A stretch of DNA of 64,000 bases from an uncultured Polaribacter sp. Its GTDB lineage: Bacteria > Bacteroidota > Bacteroidia > Flavobacteriales > Flavobacteriaceae. The position numbers and the translations under genes are program-made. Location: contig NZ_CANMVP010000002.1 in NCBI RefSeq assembly GCF_947501385.1, forward strand, positions 1-64,000, written 5' to 3'. Within the stretch, counting starts at the first letter, position 1, and every line of letters starts with the position of its first letter. The notes beneath the pieces were generated by a model that made no database searches, had not been told where the DNA came from, and worked only from the letters and a program-made list of their open reading frames with translations. This document shows, piece by piece, positions 8,077 to 15,501 of this stretch.

Positions 8077-9236
8077 TATATTTTCCTACGTTTTCTTTCC
8101 GTTTTTATCAAATTTAATTCTCTGCTTGTTTGACCAGCTACAGATGTATTTTCTTCTGCTCTTCTTATTAAGTAAGGCATCACATCTCTTACAGGACCAA
8201 AAGGTAAATACTTAGCAACATTATAGCCTTCATTGGCTAAATTAAAACTGATATGCTCGCTCATGCCATATAATTGACCGAACCACAAACGTTGGTCGTC
8301 TTTAGAAATATGGTGTTTTTTAGCGAGCTCCATCACTAAATAAGAACTTTCTTCATTATGAGTTCCTGCAAAAAGTGCCATCTTTTTATGTTCCATCATA
8401 TAGGTAATAGCAGCATCATAATTAATATCTGTTGCTTTTTTATCTGCACAAATTGGAGACTCGTAGCCTTTTTCTTCTGCTCTTATGCGTTCTTTTTCCA
8501 TATAAGCACCACGTACTACTTTTAAACCAATGTAAAAACCTTTTTCTTTGGCTCTTTCATGTAAGCCTTTTAAATAGTCTAATCTATCATGCCGATACAT
8601 TTGTAATGTATTGAAAATTAGTGCTTTTTCTGTGTTGTACAATTCCATCATTTCTTCGACTAAGTTGTCTGCAGCATCTTGCATCCAACTTTCTTCACCG
8701 TCGATTAACAAAGGTACATTTTGTTTAAAAGAAGCTTTACACACCGTATTAAAACGTTCTCGAACTCTTAACCATTCAGATTTTTCTTCTGCTGTCAATT
8801 CCTTCTTTTCAGATATTTTTTGAAACAAAGCAAAGCGTCCGAATCCTGTAGGCTTAAAAACTGCAAATGGAATCGATTCTTTTTCTTCTCCGAAATTGAT
8901 GATTTTTAGAATTTTAGTTACCGTATCATCAAATTCCTTTTCATCTTCTTTCCCTTCTACTGAATAATCCAACACCGATGAAACTCCCTTTGTATACAAC
9001 TTTGCTATGTTTGGCAAGCAATCCTCTTCTGTTACACCACCACAAAAATGATCAAAAACAGTAGAACGAATAAGCCCTTCTACGGGTAAGTGTGCTTTTA
9101 GAGCAAAATTGGTAACAGCTGTACCGATTCTTACCATTGGCTGGTTTTGAATCATTTTAAAAAGAAAATAAGCTCTTTCTAACTCAGAATCTGACTTTAA
9201 TGCAAAAGCGATTTCAGTATTATCAAAAAGTTTCAT
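8076..9236 (-). CDS. Proline dehydrogenase
   Basis: 386 residues of the FAD-dependent ProDH TIM-barrel family, oxidising proline to pyrroline-5-carboxylate. It is stand-alone, not fused to P5C dehydrogenase as in PutA. Landmarks are LKVVRGAYMEKER in the barrel and a C-terminal PFGPVRDVMPYLIRRAEEN segment whose paired Arg residues bind the substrate carboxylate. The start at 9236 (MKLFDNTE) is favoured over 9260, because the -7 box TATCTTTG at 9265-9258 overlaps the longer start. First gene of a two-gene operon with the LETM1-like gene; divergent from aroB. Confidence 0.93.
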   Translation of the reverse strand: MKLFDNTEIAFALKSDSELERAYFLFKMIQNQPMVRIGTAVTNFALKAHLPVEGLIRSTVFDHFCGGVTEEDCLPNIAKLYTKGVSSVLDYSVEGKEDEKEFDDTVTKILKIINFGEEKESIPFAVFKPTGFGRFALFQKISEKKELTAEEKSEWLRVRERFNTVCKASFKQNVPLLIDGEESWMQDAADNLVEEMMELYNTEKALIFNTLQMYRHDRLDYLKGLHERAKEKGFYIGLKVVRGAYMEKERIRAEEKGYESPICADKKATDINYDAAITYMMEHKKMALFAGTHNEESSYLVMELAKKHHISKDDQRLWFGQLYGMSEHISFNLANEGYNVAKYLPFGPVRDVMPYLIRRAEENTSVAGQTSRELNLIKTERKRRKI

Positions 9237-9257
9237 TGATTTGTTTTTTATTTGAAA

Positions 9258-9288
9258 CAAAGATAGGTGAAGACTATAAATAATTCAA
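9258..9288 (-). promoter_or_regulatory. Promoter of the proline dehydrogenase operon
   Basis: TTG at 9288-9286, a 20-bp spacer and TATCTTTG at 9265-9258 on the minus strand, about 21 bases before the ATG at 9236. Confidence 0.7.
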
Positions 9289-9322
9289 TAATTTCTATTT
9301 AATTTGCACATTCAATATTTTT

Positions 9323-10384
9323 ATGATGAAATCTATAAAAGCAGCAAGCTACCCTGTTCATTTTCAGGAAAAAGGATACCAAGAAATCTCTAGTTTAATT
9401 TCTAAAAACAACTATTCTACTATCTTTATTATGGTAGATGAGAATACTTTTGAACTTTGTTATCCTAAATTTATTCAAAACTTAGAGACAGACAAAAGAA
9501 TTGAAGTCATAGAAATTGAATCTGGAGAAATTCATAAAAACATAGAAACCTGTATTGGTGTTTGGAATGCCATTACTGAATTAGGCGGAGATCGTAAAAG
9601 TGTGTTGATTACTTTAGGTGGTGGCGTAATTACAGATTTAGGTGGTTTTGTGGCTTCTTGTTTTAAGCGTGGAATTGATTTTATAAATATTCCGACAACA
9701 TTACTTTCTATGGTTGATGCTTCTGTTGGAGGAAAAACGGGTGTTGATTTAGGTGTTTTAAAAAATCAGATTGGTTTGTTTGCAAACCCAGAAATGGTAT
9801 TGGTAGATACTGATTATTTAACCACTGTTTCTGAGAGAGAGATTAAGTCTGGAACTGCAGAAATTATCAAATATGGGATCACGTATGATCGTAAACTATT
9901 CAATGAAATAAAGAATAATAAAGGGTTAAATATCAATGATTTAATATTTAGATCTATAGAAATAAAAAACGAAGTTGTTTTACAAGATCCTAAGGAACAA
10001 AATCTACGTAAAATTTTAAATTTCGGACATACTTTAGGGCACGCAATTGAGTCTTTTTATTTAAAGTCTAAAGACAAAGAAAACTTAACACATGGTGAAG
10101 CGATTGCCATTGGAATGGTTTGTGAAAGTTATATGTCTGAGAAATTATTGGGTTTCCCAGCAAATAAAGTAAGCGAAATAAAAGAAGTTATTTTAGCGAT
10201 CTATAAGAAAACAGCTCTCTTGAAAAAAGATTTTTCTGCGATTATGGATTTGCTAAAACATGATAAGAAAAACGTAAACGGACAAGTAAATTTTGTACTT
10301 TTAAAAGATTTTGAAGATTGTCAACTAGATTGTAAAGTTCCTGAAGAACTGATTATAGAGAGTATGGAGTTTTATAATAGTTAA
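9323..10384 (+). CDS. aroB: 3-dehydroquinate synthase
   Basis: 353 residues, typical length for AroB, which converts DAHP to 3-dehydroquinate in the shikimate pathway using NAD and a divalent metal. Visible motifs are the NAD-binding GGGVITDLGGF, the active-site stretch with PTTLLSMVDASVGGKTG and the metal-ligand segment NFGHTLGHAIES. Two adjacent ATG codons (9323 and 9326) could serve as start. No other shikimate gene lies nearby. It is convergent with the 10443-11189 gene, with a palindrome between them. Confidence 0.97.
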   Translation: MMKSIKAASYPVHFQEKGYQEISSLISKNNYSTIFIMVDENTFELCYPKFIQNLETDKRIEVIEIESGEIHKNIETCIGVWNAITELGGDRKSVLITLGGGVITDLGGFVASCFKRGIDFINIPTTLLSMVDASVGGKTGVDLGVLKNQIGLFANPEMVLVDTDYLTTVSEREIKSGTAEIIKYGITYDRKLFNEIKNNKGLNINDLIFRSIEIKNEVVLQDPKEQNLRKILNFGHTLGHAIESFYLKSKDKENLTHGEAIAIGMVCESYMSEKLLGFPANKVSEIKEVILAIYKKTALLKKDFSAIMDLLKHDKKNVNGQVNFVLLKDFEDCQLDCKVPEELIIESMEFYNS

Positions 10385-10412
10385 AAAATATTTGCCGTAA
10401 GATAAAAAGAGT

Positions 10413-10435
10413 CTTTAGCTTTTAAAAATCTAAAG
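10413..10435. terminator. Terminator-like palindrome between aroB and the next gene
   Basis: CTTTAG (10413-10418) and CTAAAG (10430-10435) surround a CTTTTAAAAAT centre. It lies between two convergent genes and could serve both, though no long T run follows. Same architecture as the palindromes at 5612 and 7648. Confidence 0.5.
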
Positions 10436-10442
10436 TTAAATA

Positions 10443-11189
10443 TTATTTCATTTTCTTTCCTTCTAAAATCATTTTTGATTGCCATTTTAACCTTTCTAAA
10501 GAACCAATATCTAAAGCTCTTTGTCCTGAGAGCATTCCAGAAAAGATAATCGGAATTTTTTTATTGTTTAATTCAATTTCGTATGTTCCTATTTCATAAT
10601 TAAATGTTGACTTTTTATTTTTTCTTTCATCATTATAAAAAAATAAATCAAAACTTCTCCATATATTATTTAAAAGATGATGCTTTGCTTTCATTTTGCC
10701 AAAAAACTCAGAAGCGAATGCATTTGATACAATAATTAACTTGGGTTCAGATTTTTCTATAATTTCAAATGAAATTCTTAATTGTGCATTTAAAAATTCT
10801 ATATTTTCTAAACTTAGTTTTTCTATTATTTTTTGATTTGTTTCTCTTAGAAAAAATAAATCTAAATGTGTCCATTCTGTTTTGCAAAAATTTGCAACTT
10901 CTTTTATTTTCTCAAAATATGGAATATCTTTTTTACTTTGATCTAATTGTTCTGAGTAAAACCCAATATCATTATTTTTATCTTTTTCTGGAATTGTTGA
11001 ACCTTTAGTAAAAGAAGGGTTTATTCCAATAAATAGGAGTTTATTTTTATAAACTTTTTCAGGTAAAAGAGGATATCTTCTATATTCTTTTTCTGCATCA
11101 GAAAATATATTAGAATTTTCAAAATCTTTCCAAATCTGCTTAACAGTTTGTTTATAATCAGCCTCTATATCAATAAAATATTCTTTCAT
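10443..11189 (-). CDS. Hypothetical protein, possible uracil-DNA glycosylase fold
   Basis: 248 residues, soluble, very AT-rich and Lys-rich. Two motifs sit where the uracil-DNA glycosylase superfamily has its active-site motifs: LFIGINPSF at about residues 52-60 (compare GINPG) and SGMLSGQRALD near the C-terminus (compare HPSPLS-x-R). Between them is a predicted alternating strand/helix region. The catalytic His of motif B appears to be absent. I therefore suggest only a UDG-like fold, not an activity; many such proteins are uncharacterised. It is convergent with aroB and looks like an accessory gene. Confidence 0.6.
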   Translation of the reverse strand: MKEYFIDIEADYKQTVKQIWKDFENSNIFSDAEKEYRRYPLLPEKVYKNKLLFIGINPSFTKGSTIPEKDKNNDIGFYSEQLDQSKKDIPYFEKIKEVANFCKTEWTHLDLFFLRETNQKIIEKLSLENIEFLNAQLRISFEIIEKSEPKLIIVSNAFASEFFGKMKAKHHLLNNIWRSFDLFFYNDERKNKKSTFNYEIGTYEIELNNKKIPIIFSGMLSGQRALDIGSLERLKWQSKMILEGKKMK

Positions 11190-11207
11190 TATTAACTGAA
11201 TTATACA

Positions 11208-11238
11208 GACCCTTCAGGTTTTAAAAACCTGAAGAGTC
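11208..11238 (-). terminator. Palindromic terminator downstream of the outer-membrane receptor gene
   Basis: Arms GACCCTTCAGG and CCTGAAGAGTC around a TTTTAAAA centre with one mismatch, about 20 bp past the receptor stop codon. Closely related in sequence to the palindrome at 7648-7680. Confidence 0.65.
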
Positions 11239-11258
11239 CAATTTATACTTTTCTAAAT

Positions 11259-13778
11259 CTAGAATTCCCTTTTCCCAAATTCACTATCAATAAATTTCGA
11301 TTTATTTTTAGCCGCATTAAACGTATAAGAAAGGTTTAAAGAAACCATATCAACTTCATATCTATAGTTTGTAGTAGTATAAAACTGATTTGCTCTAGAC
11401 GTTGTTATTCGTTGTTCGTTTGTATTTAACAAGCCCATATCTATATTTTGCCATTGCAATGTTGCCGTTAATTTATCATCTAAAAATGTTTTTCTAAAGG
11501 TGAAGTTTGGTGAATAAAATCGAGAATCTTCACCCATAGCGGTATTTCTATCTGATACATAGTTAAAAGTGAATTGTACAGAAGCATTTTCCCAAAAACT
11601 ATAGGTAGCATTTAAATTGAAAGAGTAAATAGTTGCTTTGGTATCTATGTTGTAACTTCTTTCCACGCCATCTCTATGCCTAAAGTTTAAAGTACCATCA
11701 ATATCATACTTATAAATATTTGCACCAATAAAGTTTGTCCAGTTTTTGGTAGGTTTTAAGGTTGCGCCAATTTCTAAACCAATCGAATTACTTTTTCCAA
11801 CATTCGAATATACTCTATTGATAATGCTATCTATAACAGCTCCATTAGACTCATAAGCCAACGTATTCACACGATTTATTACGTTTTTTACATGCCTATA
11901 ATATGCTGTTGCATAGATAGAATTTCCACCTTTTAACTTTTTTGTTAAGCCCAATTCAACCAAATCTATAAATTCTGGCAATAAGGTGTTGTCTCCTTGT
12001 TCAAAAACTTCGGAATGTTCGCGTTCAGCAAAACTATTCATTTTAAAAGTGGTTGTACGTTCAACTCTTTTACTGTATGCTGTTTTTATGTTTGTTTTAT
12101 CATCAATTTTGTATTGGAATGATGCTGATGGAAACAGTCTTACAAAATCATAATTGTATACACTTTCAACAGTTTCACTTTGCAGCGCTTCTTTATATAC
12201 TCTATCCATAGATTCTAAACGCACGCCAGCTGCATAATCCCAATTGCTTTTTGCTCCAGTAACTTGTGCATATCCAGAATGAATGACTCTTTTTAAACTT
12301 ACGTCACTAGAAAATTCAGGAACTAAAACACCATCTCTTTCATAAACAAACTTCCCAGTATGGTCTAAATCACGGTATTGATATCCTGTTTCGAAGATTC
12401 CAAAAGAAAATGGTTTCCATTGGTAATCTAAGTTAAATCGTGTTCCGTACAAAGGATTGTCATTTGTATTGAATTCTTTTTGATATACAATCGTATTATC
12501 TGGAAAGCCTAAATTGTCATTTTCTGTGGGACCTCCTAAAAAAGTATATTCATATAGAATGGAAGTCGAAATTTTAGATTCGTTTGAGAATGTATGCGAA
12601 TAGTCAAAACTTCCTAAAGCAAAATCTCCTTTTCTAACTCTTAAATTATGGTTGAAATAGGTAAATTCATACAACACATTGTTACTACCAATGGGCGAAA
12701 CTACAGAATTACGATATACTATATCTGCTAACCTCTCTTTGGTACGTTTTCCTGCGAAAAAACCCAAGGAAAAATGATCCGGTTTATTTGGTGTATAATC
12801 TATATGAAATCTTCCGTTATAGGTTATTTCATCGAAACTTCGCTCTCCGTCAGAAGGCAAAAACGTTGTTTTATTTTCTGGAGTATTTATAATGAATAAA
12901 TCTCCTTCTCTTCTACCCGTCTTATCATTTCTTTGATAACTTGCACCAATAGAAACATTCCAATTGTCTGTTCTTTTATTTACAGTTGCATCAATTCCGT
13001 ATCTTTTTGCAGCTACTTGCGTATCGTACTCTTCTATGGATGGAAATCCGCCACGAATATTCACCTGCGTAAATGTTCCGTTAATTGCGCCTTTTTTAGT
13101 AATGATGTTTAAAATACCTCCTTTTCCTTCAGGATCGTATTTTGCAGAAGGTGCCGTAATCAACTCAACACTTTCTAAAGCATTTGCTGGCAATTGCGCT
13201 AAGATTGAATTGGCATCTCCTTGAGTTGGTTTTCCATTTATTAACACGGTAAACCCCTTGCTTCCTCTTACACTTATTTCTCCTAAACCATCAACAGTAA
13301 TAGACGGTAAATTCCGAACCACATCTACCGCATTTCCTCCAACCGTGTTTTGGTATTTCTTAGTATCAAAAACTTGTCGGTCTATTTTATGAGAAACTGT
13401 TTGTTTTTCTGATTTTACAATGACTTCATTTAATTGATTTCCAGCACCTAACACTAATTTGATACTTCCTAAATCTTTCTTTTCTCCTTTTTTAGTGATT
13501 GAAATTGATGGAATTTTATTTATTTGATACCCTATAAATGAGGCTTCTATATAGTAGTTTCCTGGTTGTATGTTTTCAATGATAAAAAAACCCTCCTTGT
13601 TTGTAACAACTCCAGTAACTAATTTTTTATCTATTGTTTCATAAACTGCTACACTTGCGTATTCTAAAGAATACTTGTCTTTACTGTCTACTACTTTACC
13701 TGTAATTTGTGCTGCTATATTTTGAAAGCAAACAAAAAAAAGAAGTGTAGCAACTATTTTAGGAATATTTAGTTTCAT
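11259..13778 (-). CDS. TonB-dependent-type outer-membrane beta-barrel receptor
   Basis: 839 residues. A signal peptide ending in QNIAAQ is followed by a carboxypeptidase-regulatory-like beta-sandwich (about 25-110), a plug domain (about 130-225, with VRNLPSITVDG, GSKGFTVLINGKP and YDPEGKGGILNIITKK) and a long C-terminal beta-barrel rich in aromatic-ended strands. This is the outer membrane beta-barrel family 3 type common in Bacteroidota. No SusD partner is adjacent, so it is unlikely to be a glycan SusCD system. Similar orphan receptors have been linked to peptides, metals or siderophores; the ligand cannot be read from sequence. The start was moved from 13808 to 13778, where the signal peptide begins. 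Confidence 0.9.
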   Translation of the reverse strand: MKLNIPKIVATLLFFVCFQNIAAQITGKVVDSKDKYSLEYASVAVYETIDKKLVTGVVTNKEGFFIIENIQPGNYYIEASFIGYQINKIPSISITKKGEKKDLGSIKLVLGAGNQLNEVIVKSEKQTVSHKIDRQVFDTKKYQNTVGGNAVDVVRNLPSITVDGLGEISVRGSKGFTVLINGKPTQGDANSILAQLPANALESVELITAPSAKYDPEGKGGILNIITKKGAINGTFTQVNIRGGFPSIEEYDTQVAAKRYGIDATVNKRTDNWNVSIGASYQRNDKTGRREGDLFIINTPENKTTFLPSDGERSFDEITYNGRFHIDYTPNKPDHFSLGFFAGKRTKERLADIVYRNSVVSPIGSNNVLYEFTYFNHNLRVRKGDFALGSFDYSHTFSNESKISTSILYEYTFLGGPTENDNLGFPDNTIVYQKEFNTNDNPLYGTRFNLDYQWKPFSFGIFETGYQYRDLDHTGKFVYERDGVLVPEFSSDVSLKRVIHSGYAQVTGAKSNWDYAAGVRLESMDRVYKEALQSETVESVYNYDFVRLFPSASFQYKIDDKTNIKTAYSKRVERTTTFKMNSFAEREHSEVFEQGDNTLLPEFIDLVELGLTKKLKGGNSIYATAYYRHVKNVINRVNTLAYESNGAVIDSIINRVYSNVGKSNSIGLEIGATLKPTKNWTNFIGANIYKYDIDGTLNFRHRDGVERSYNIDTKATIYSFNLNATYSFWENASVQFTFNYVSDRNTAMGEDSRFYSPNFTFRKTFLDDKLTATLQWQNIDMGLLNTNEQRITTSRANQFYTTTNYRYEVDMVSLNLSYTFNAAKNKSKFIDSEFGKREF

Positions 13779-13881
13779 TTTTATGATCAATGATGAATAC
13801 GGAAACAAAGAAAATAAAATTTAGCAATCTTATTTGGCTTTTCACATTAAATTATTAAAAATAGTTCAAATCAAAAAAAAA

Positions 13882-13907
13882 AGCCTCTTCATTAAAATGA
13901 AAAGGCT
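13882..13907 (-). terminator. Terminator of the cold-shock-domain gene
   Basis: AGCCTCTTCATT pairs with AATGAAAAGGCT with one mismatch and is followed on the minus strand by ten T. Confidence 0.75.
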
Positions 13908-14059
13908 CTGTTTATTTTTTTTTAAAAAGAAATAAATAATTTTTTGAAACCAATTATACTCGAAGCAGAGCCATAGAAGTATTTCGCTGGTTTCATACCC
14001 AATAAAATTGGGCACAAGCTTTGACCTAAAAAGGTCAAAAACCAAAATTTTATATTTAG

Positions 14060-14079
14060 ATTCCCGTTTTCACGGGAAT
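14060..14079. repeat. Dispersed hairpin repeat, family A, copy 2
   Basis: ATTCCCGTTTTCACGGGAAT, an 8-bp stem with loop TTTC, preceded by TTTAG and followed by GACA exactly as in the copy at 34990. It matches the form ATTCCC-N8-GGGAAT. Confidence 0.9.
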
Positions 14080-14100
14080 GACAATTTCAACGGAAACCCT

Positions 14101-14113
14101 GAGGCAGAGCCTC
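14101..14113. repeat. Dispersed hairpin repeat, family B, copy 1
   Basis: GAGGC-AGA-GCCTC followed by GAGGAAT. The copy at 51713-51727 is CGACGC-AGA-GCGTCG followed by GGGAAT: the loop AGA and flanking GC pair are kept while stem bases change in pairs. Confidence 0.7.
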
Positions 14114-14129
14114 GAGGAATTCTTTTCGA

Positions 14130-14582
14130 TTAAATCTTAGTTACTTTTACTGCATTCATACCGCGCATACCTCTTTCTAATTCGAAAGAAACCTTATCGT
14201 TTTCAGCAATTTCATCTACTAAACCACTAACATGCGTAAAATACTTCTCGTTATTTTCCATATCGATAATAAAACCAAAACCTTTAGAAGTATCAAAAAA
14301 GGAAACTTTTCCTTTTCTAACAGGATCTTCTTCTGGTAAGTCTTCTTTCTTAGTTACAGAAATCTGAATATCTTCTAATTCATATTCTACTTTTAATTCT
14401 GGATCTGGCGGAGTATCTGTTAGGTTTCCATTATGATCTACATAAGCAAACTGAATTCCTGTAGATCCATGTTCTTCCTTTTCGGCTTTTCTAGCCTCCA
14501 TTTTCTTTAACTTGTCTTGACGTTTTTTTAAACGTTTTTTCTCTTTTTCACTTTTACTAAATGTCTGTTGCGATTTTGCCAT
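14130..14582 (-). CDS. Cold-shock-domain protein with basic N-terminal extension
   Basis: 150 residues. The first 35 or so are a Lys/Glu-rich helix (KKRLKKRQDKLKKM), a middle linker of about 50 residues follows, and the C-terminus (about 88-150) is a cold-shock OB fold: GKVSFFDTSKGFGFI with the RNP1-like KGFGFI, then KYFTHVSGL in the RNP2 position. Such proteins bind single-stranded RNA or DNA. The basic tail is characteristic of a larger Bacteroidota CspA-related type rather than the 70-residue CspA. Its downstream region is the hairpin array described for 13779-14129. Likely role: RNA chaperone or regulator. Confidence 0.88.
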   Translation of the reverse strand: MAKSQQTFSKSEKEKKRLKKRQDKLKKMEARKAEKEEHGSTGIQFAYVDHNGNLTDTPPDPELKVEYELEDIQISVTKKEDLPEEDPVRKGKVSFFDTSKGFGFIIDMENNEKYFTHVSGLVDEIAENDKVSFELERGMRGMNAVKVTKI

Positions 14583-14777
14583 TAAAATACAAAAGGTTTT
14601 TTTAATTAATATTCTGGGAAAGATAGAACACTTAACTGGAAAATTAAACTAAAGTTAACTAGTAAATTGAGTGGAGTGTATGCTGTCTTATTCCTGCAAA
14701 TATACAATATAATAAGGAATTATTAGCAATAGAAATAAGCTAGATGTTAAAAAAAGTTTAAATAATTAAAAAATAAT

Positions 14778-14807
14778 GCTATTTTAATAGCGTTACTATT
14801 ATATTTG
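14778..14807 (+). promoter_or_regulatory. tetR promoter with overlapping palindromic operator
   Basis: The -7 box TATATTTG lies at 14800-14807, 20 bases before the ATG. Directly upstream are interleaved inverted repeats, GCTATT-TT-AATAGC (14778-14791) and AATAG-CGTTA-CTATT (14786-14800), the second abutting the -7 box. The position and 15-bp symmetric form are those of a TetR-family operator, so autorepression of the operon is likely. No clear TTG -33 box is seen. Confidence 0.55.
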
Positions 14808-14827
14808 CAACCAATAAAATTTCACTT

Positions 14828-15499
14828 ATGAAGAATTTATTATCAGTATTAAAAATCTCTGTACCAGATAAAATATTTATCAAAGATCCAGAAACATCAG
14901 ATTTGGGAAAACGAATTGTTGAGAATAGTATCTTATTAATTGATGACATTGGTTTTGATAGTTTTACTTTTAAAAAATTAGGCACAAAAATAGGTTCTAA
15001 TGAGAGTTCTATTTACCGTTATTTTGAAAGTAAGCATAAATTACTCTTGTATTTATCTTCTTGGTATTGGGCTTGGTTAGAGTATCAATTAGTCATAGAA
15101 ACCTTTAGTATTTCTAATCCTTTAGAAAAGTTAGAAAAGGCAATAGCTATTGTAACTAGAACGGTAAAAGAAGATTCTAATTTTTCTCATATTAATGAAA
15201 CTGTTTTGTACAAAATTATTGTGAATGAAAGTTCTAAATCGTTTTTAACCAAAGAAGTAGATTTAGAAAACAGAGAAGGTTATTTTGAAATTTATAAAAG
15301 ACTCATTACCAGATTAAATGAAATGATTTTAGTTATAAAACCAAAATATACTTTCTCTTTAAGTTTGGCGAGTACAATTTTAGAAGGTGGTTTACATCAG
15401 CATTTTTTACAAAATCACTTTCCGTCTATTACAGATTCTAAAGATGAAGAATTACCTACAAAATTCTTTATCCAATTAACAAAAAACAACTTGCAGTAA
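14828..15499 (+). CDS. TetR/AcrR-family transcriptional regulator
   Basis: 223 residues. The N-terminal TetR helix-turn-helix is at about residues 28-75: ILLIDDIGFDSFTFKKLGTKIGSNESSIYRYFESKHKLLLYL when read in sections, with the typical SSIYRYF recognition helix and K-LL ending. The remaining 145 residues form the helical ligand and dimer domain. It is the first gene of a tight operon with an ABC exporter, an HlyD adaptor and a TolC channel, starting two bases before the exporter, and probably represses it until a ligand or envelope signal is present. The upstream palindromes fit self-regulation. Confidence 0.88.
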   Translation: MKNLLSVLKISVPDKIFIKDPETSDLGKRIVENSILLIDDIGFDSFTFKKLGTKIGSNESSIYRYFESKHKLLLYLSSWYWAWLEYQLVIETFSISNPLEKLEKAIAIVTRTVKEDSNFSHINETVLYKIIVNESSKSFLTKEVDLENREGYFEIYKRLITRLNEMILVIKPKYTFSLSLASTILEGGLHQHFLQNHFPSITDSKDEELPTKFFIQLTKNNLQ

Positions 15500-15501
15500 A
15501 C

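Larger units (their letters stand above)
13779..14129. other. Hairpin-rich spacer, probable 3' region of the cold-shock gene
   Basis: There is no ORF in these 351 bp. On the minus strand, downstream of the cold-shock gene, come in order: GAGGC-AGA-GCCTC (14101-14113), the family A repeat (14060-14079), TTTGACCT/AGGTCAAA (14020-14039), CCCAAT-AAA-ATTGGG (13998-14012) and a terminator (13882-13907). Between the last two, CGAAGCAGAGCC looks like a decayed copy of the GCAGAGC hairpin. If transcription runs to the terminator, the mRNA would have a 3' tail of about 220 bases holding four stable hairpins. Confidence 0.7.

Noticed and set aside
5098..11238. Repeated palindromes as a CRISPR array
   Set aside because: They are spaced by whole genes, differ in sequence and have no regular spacers or cas genes.
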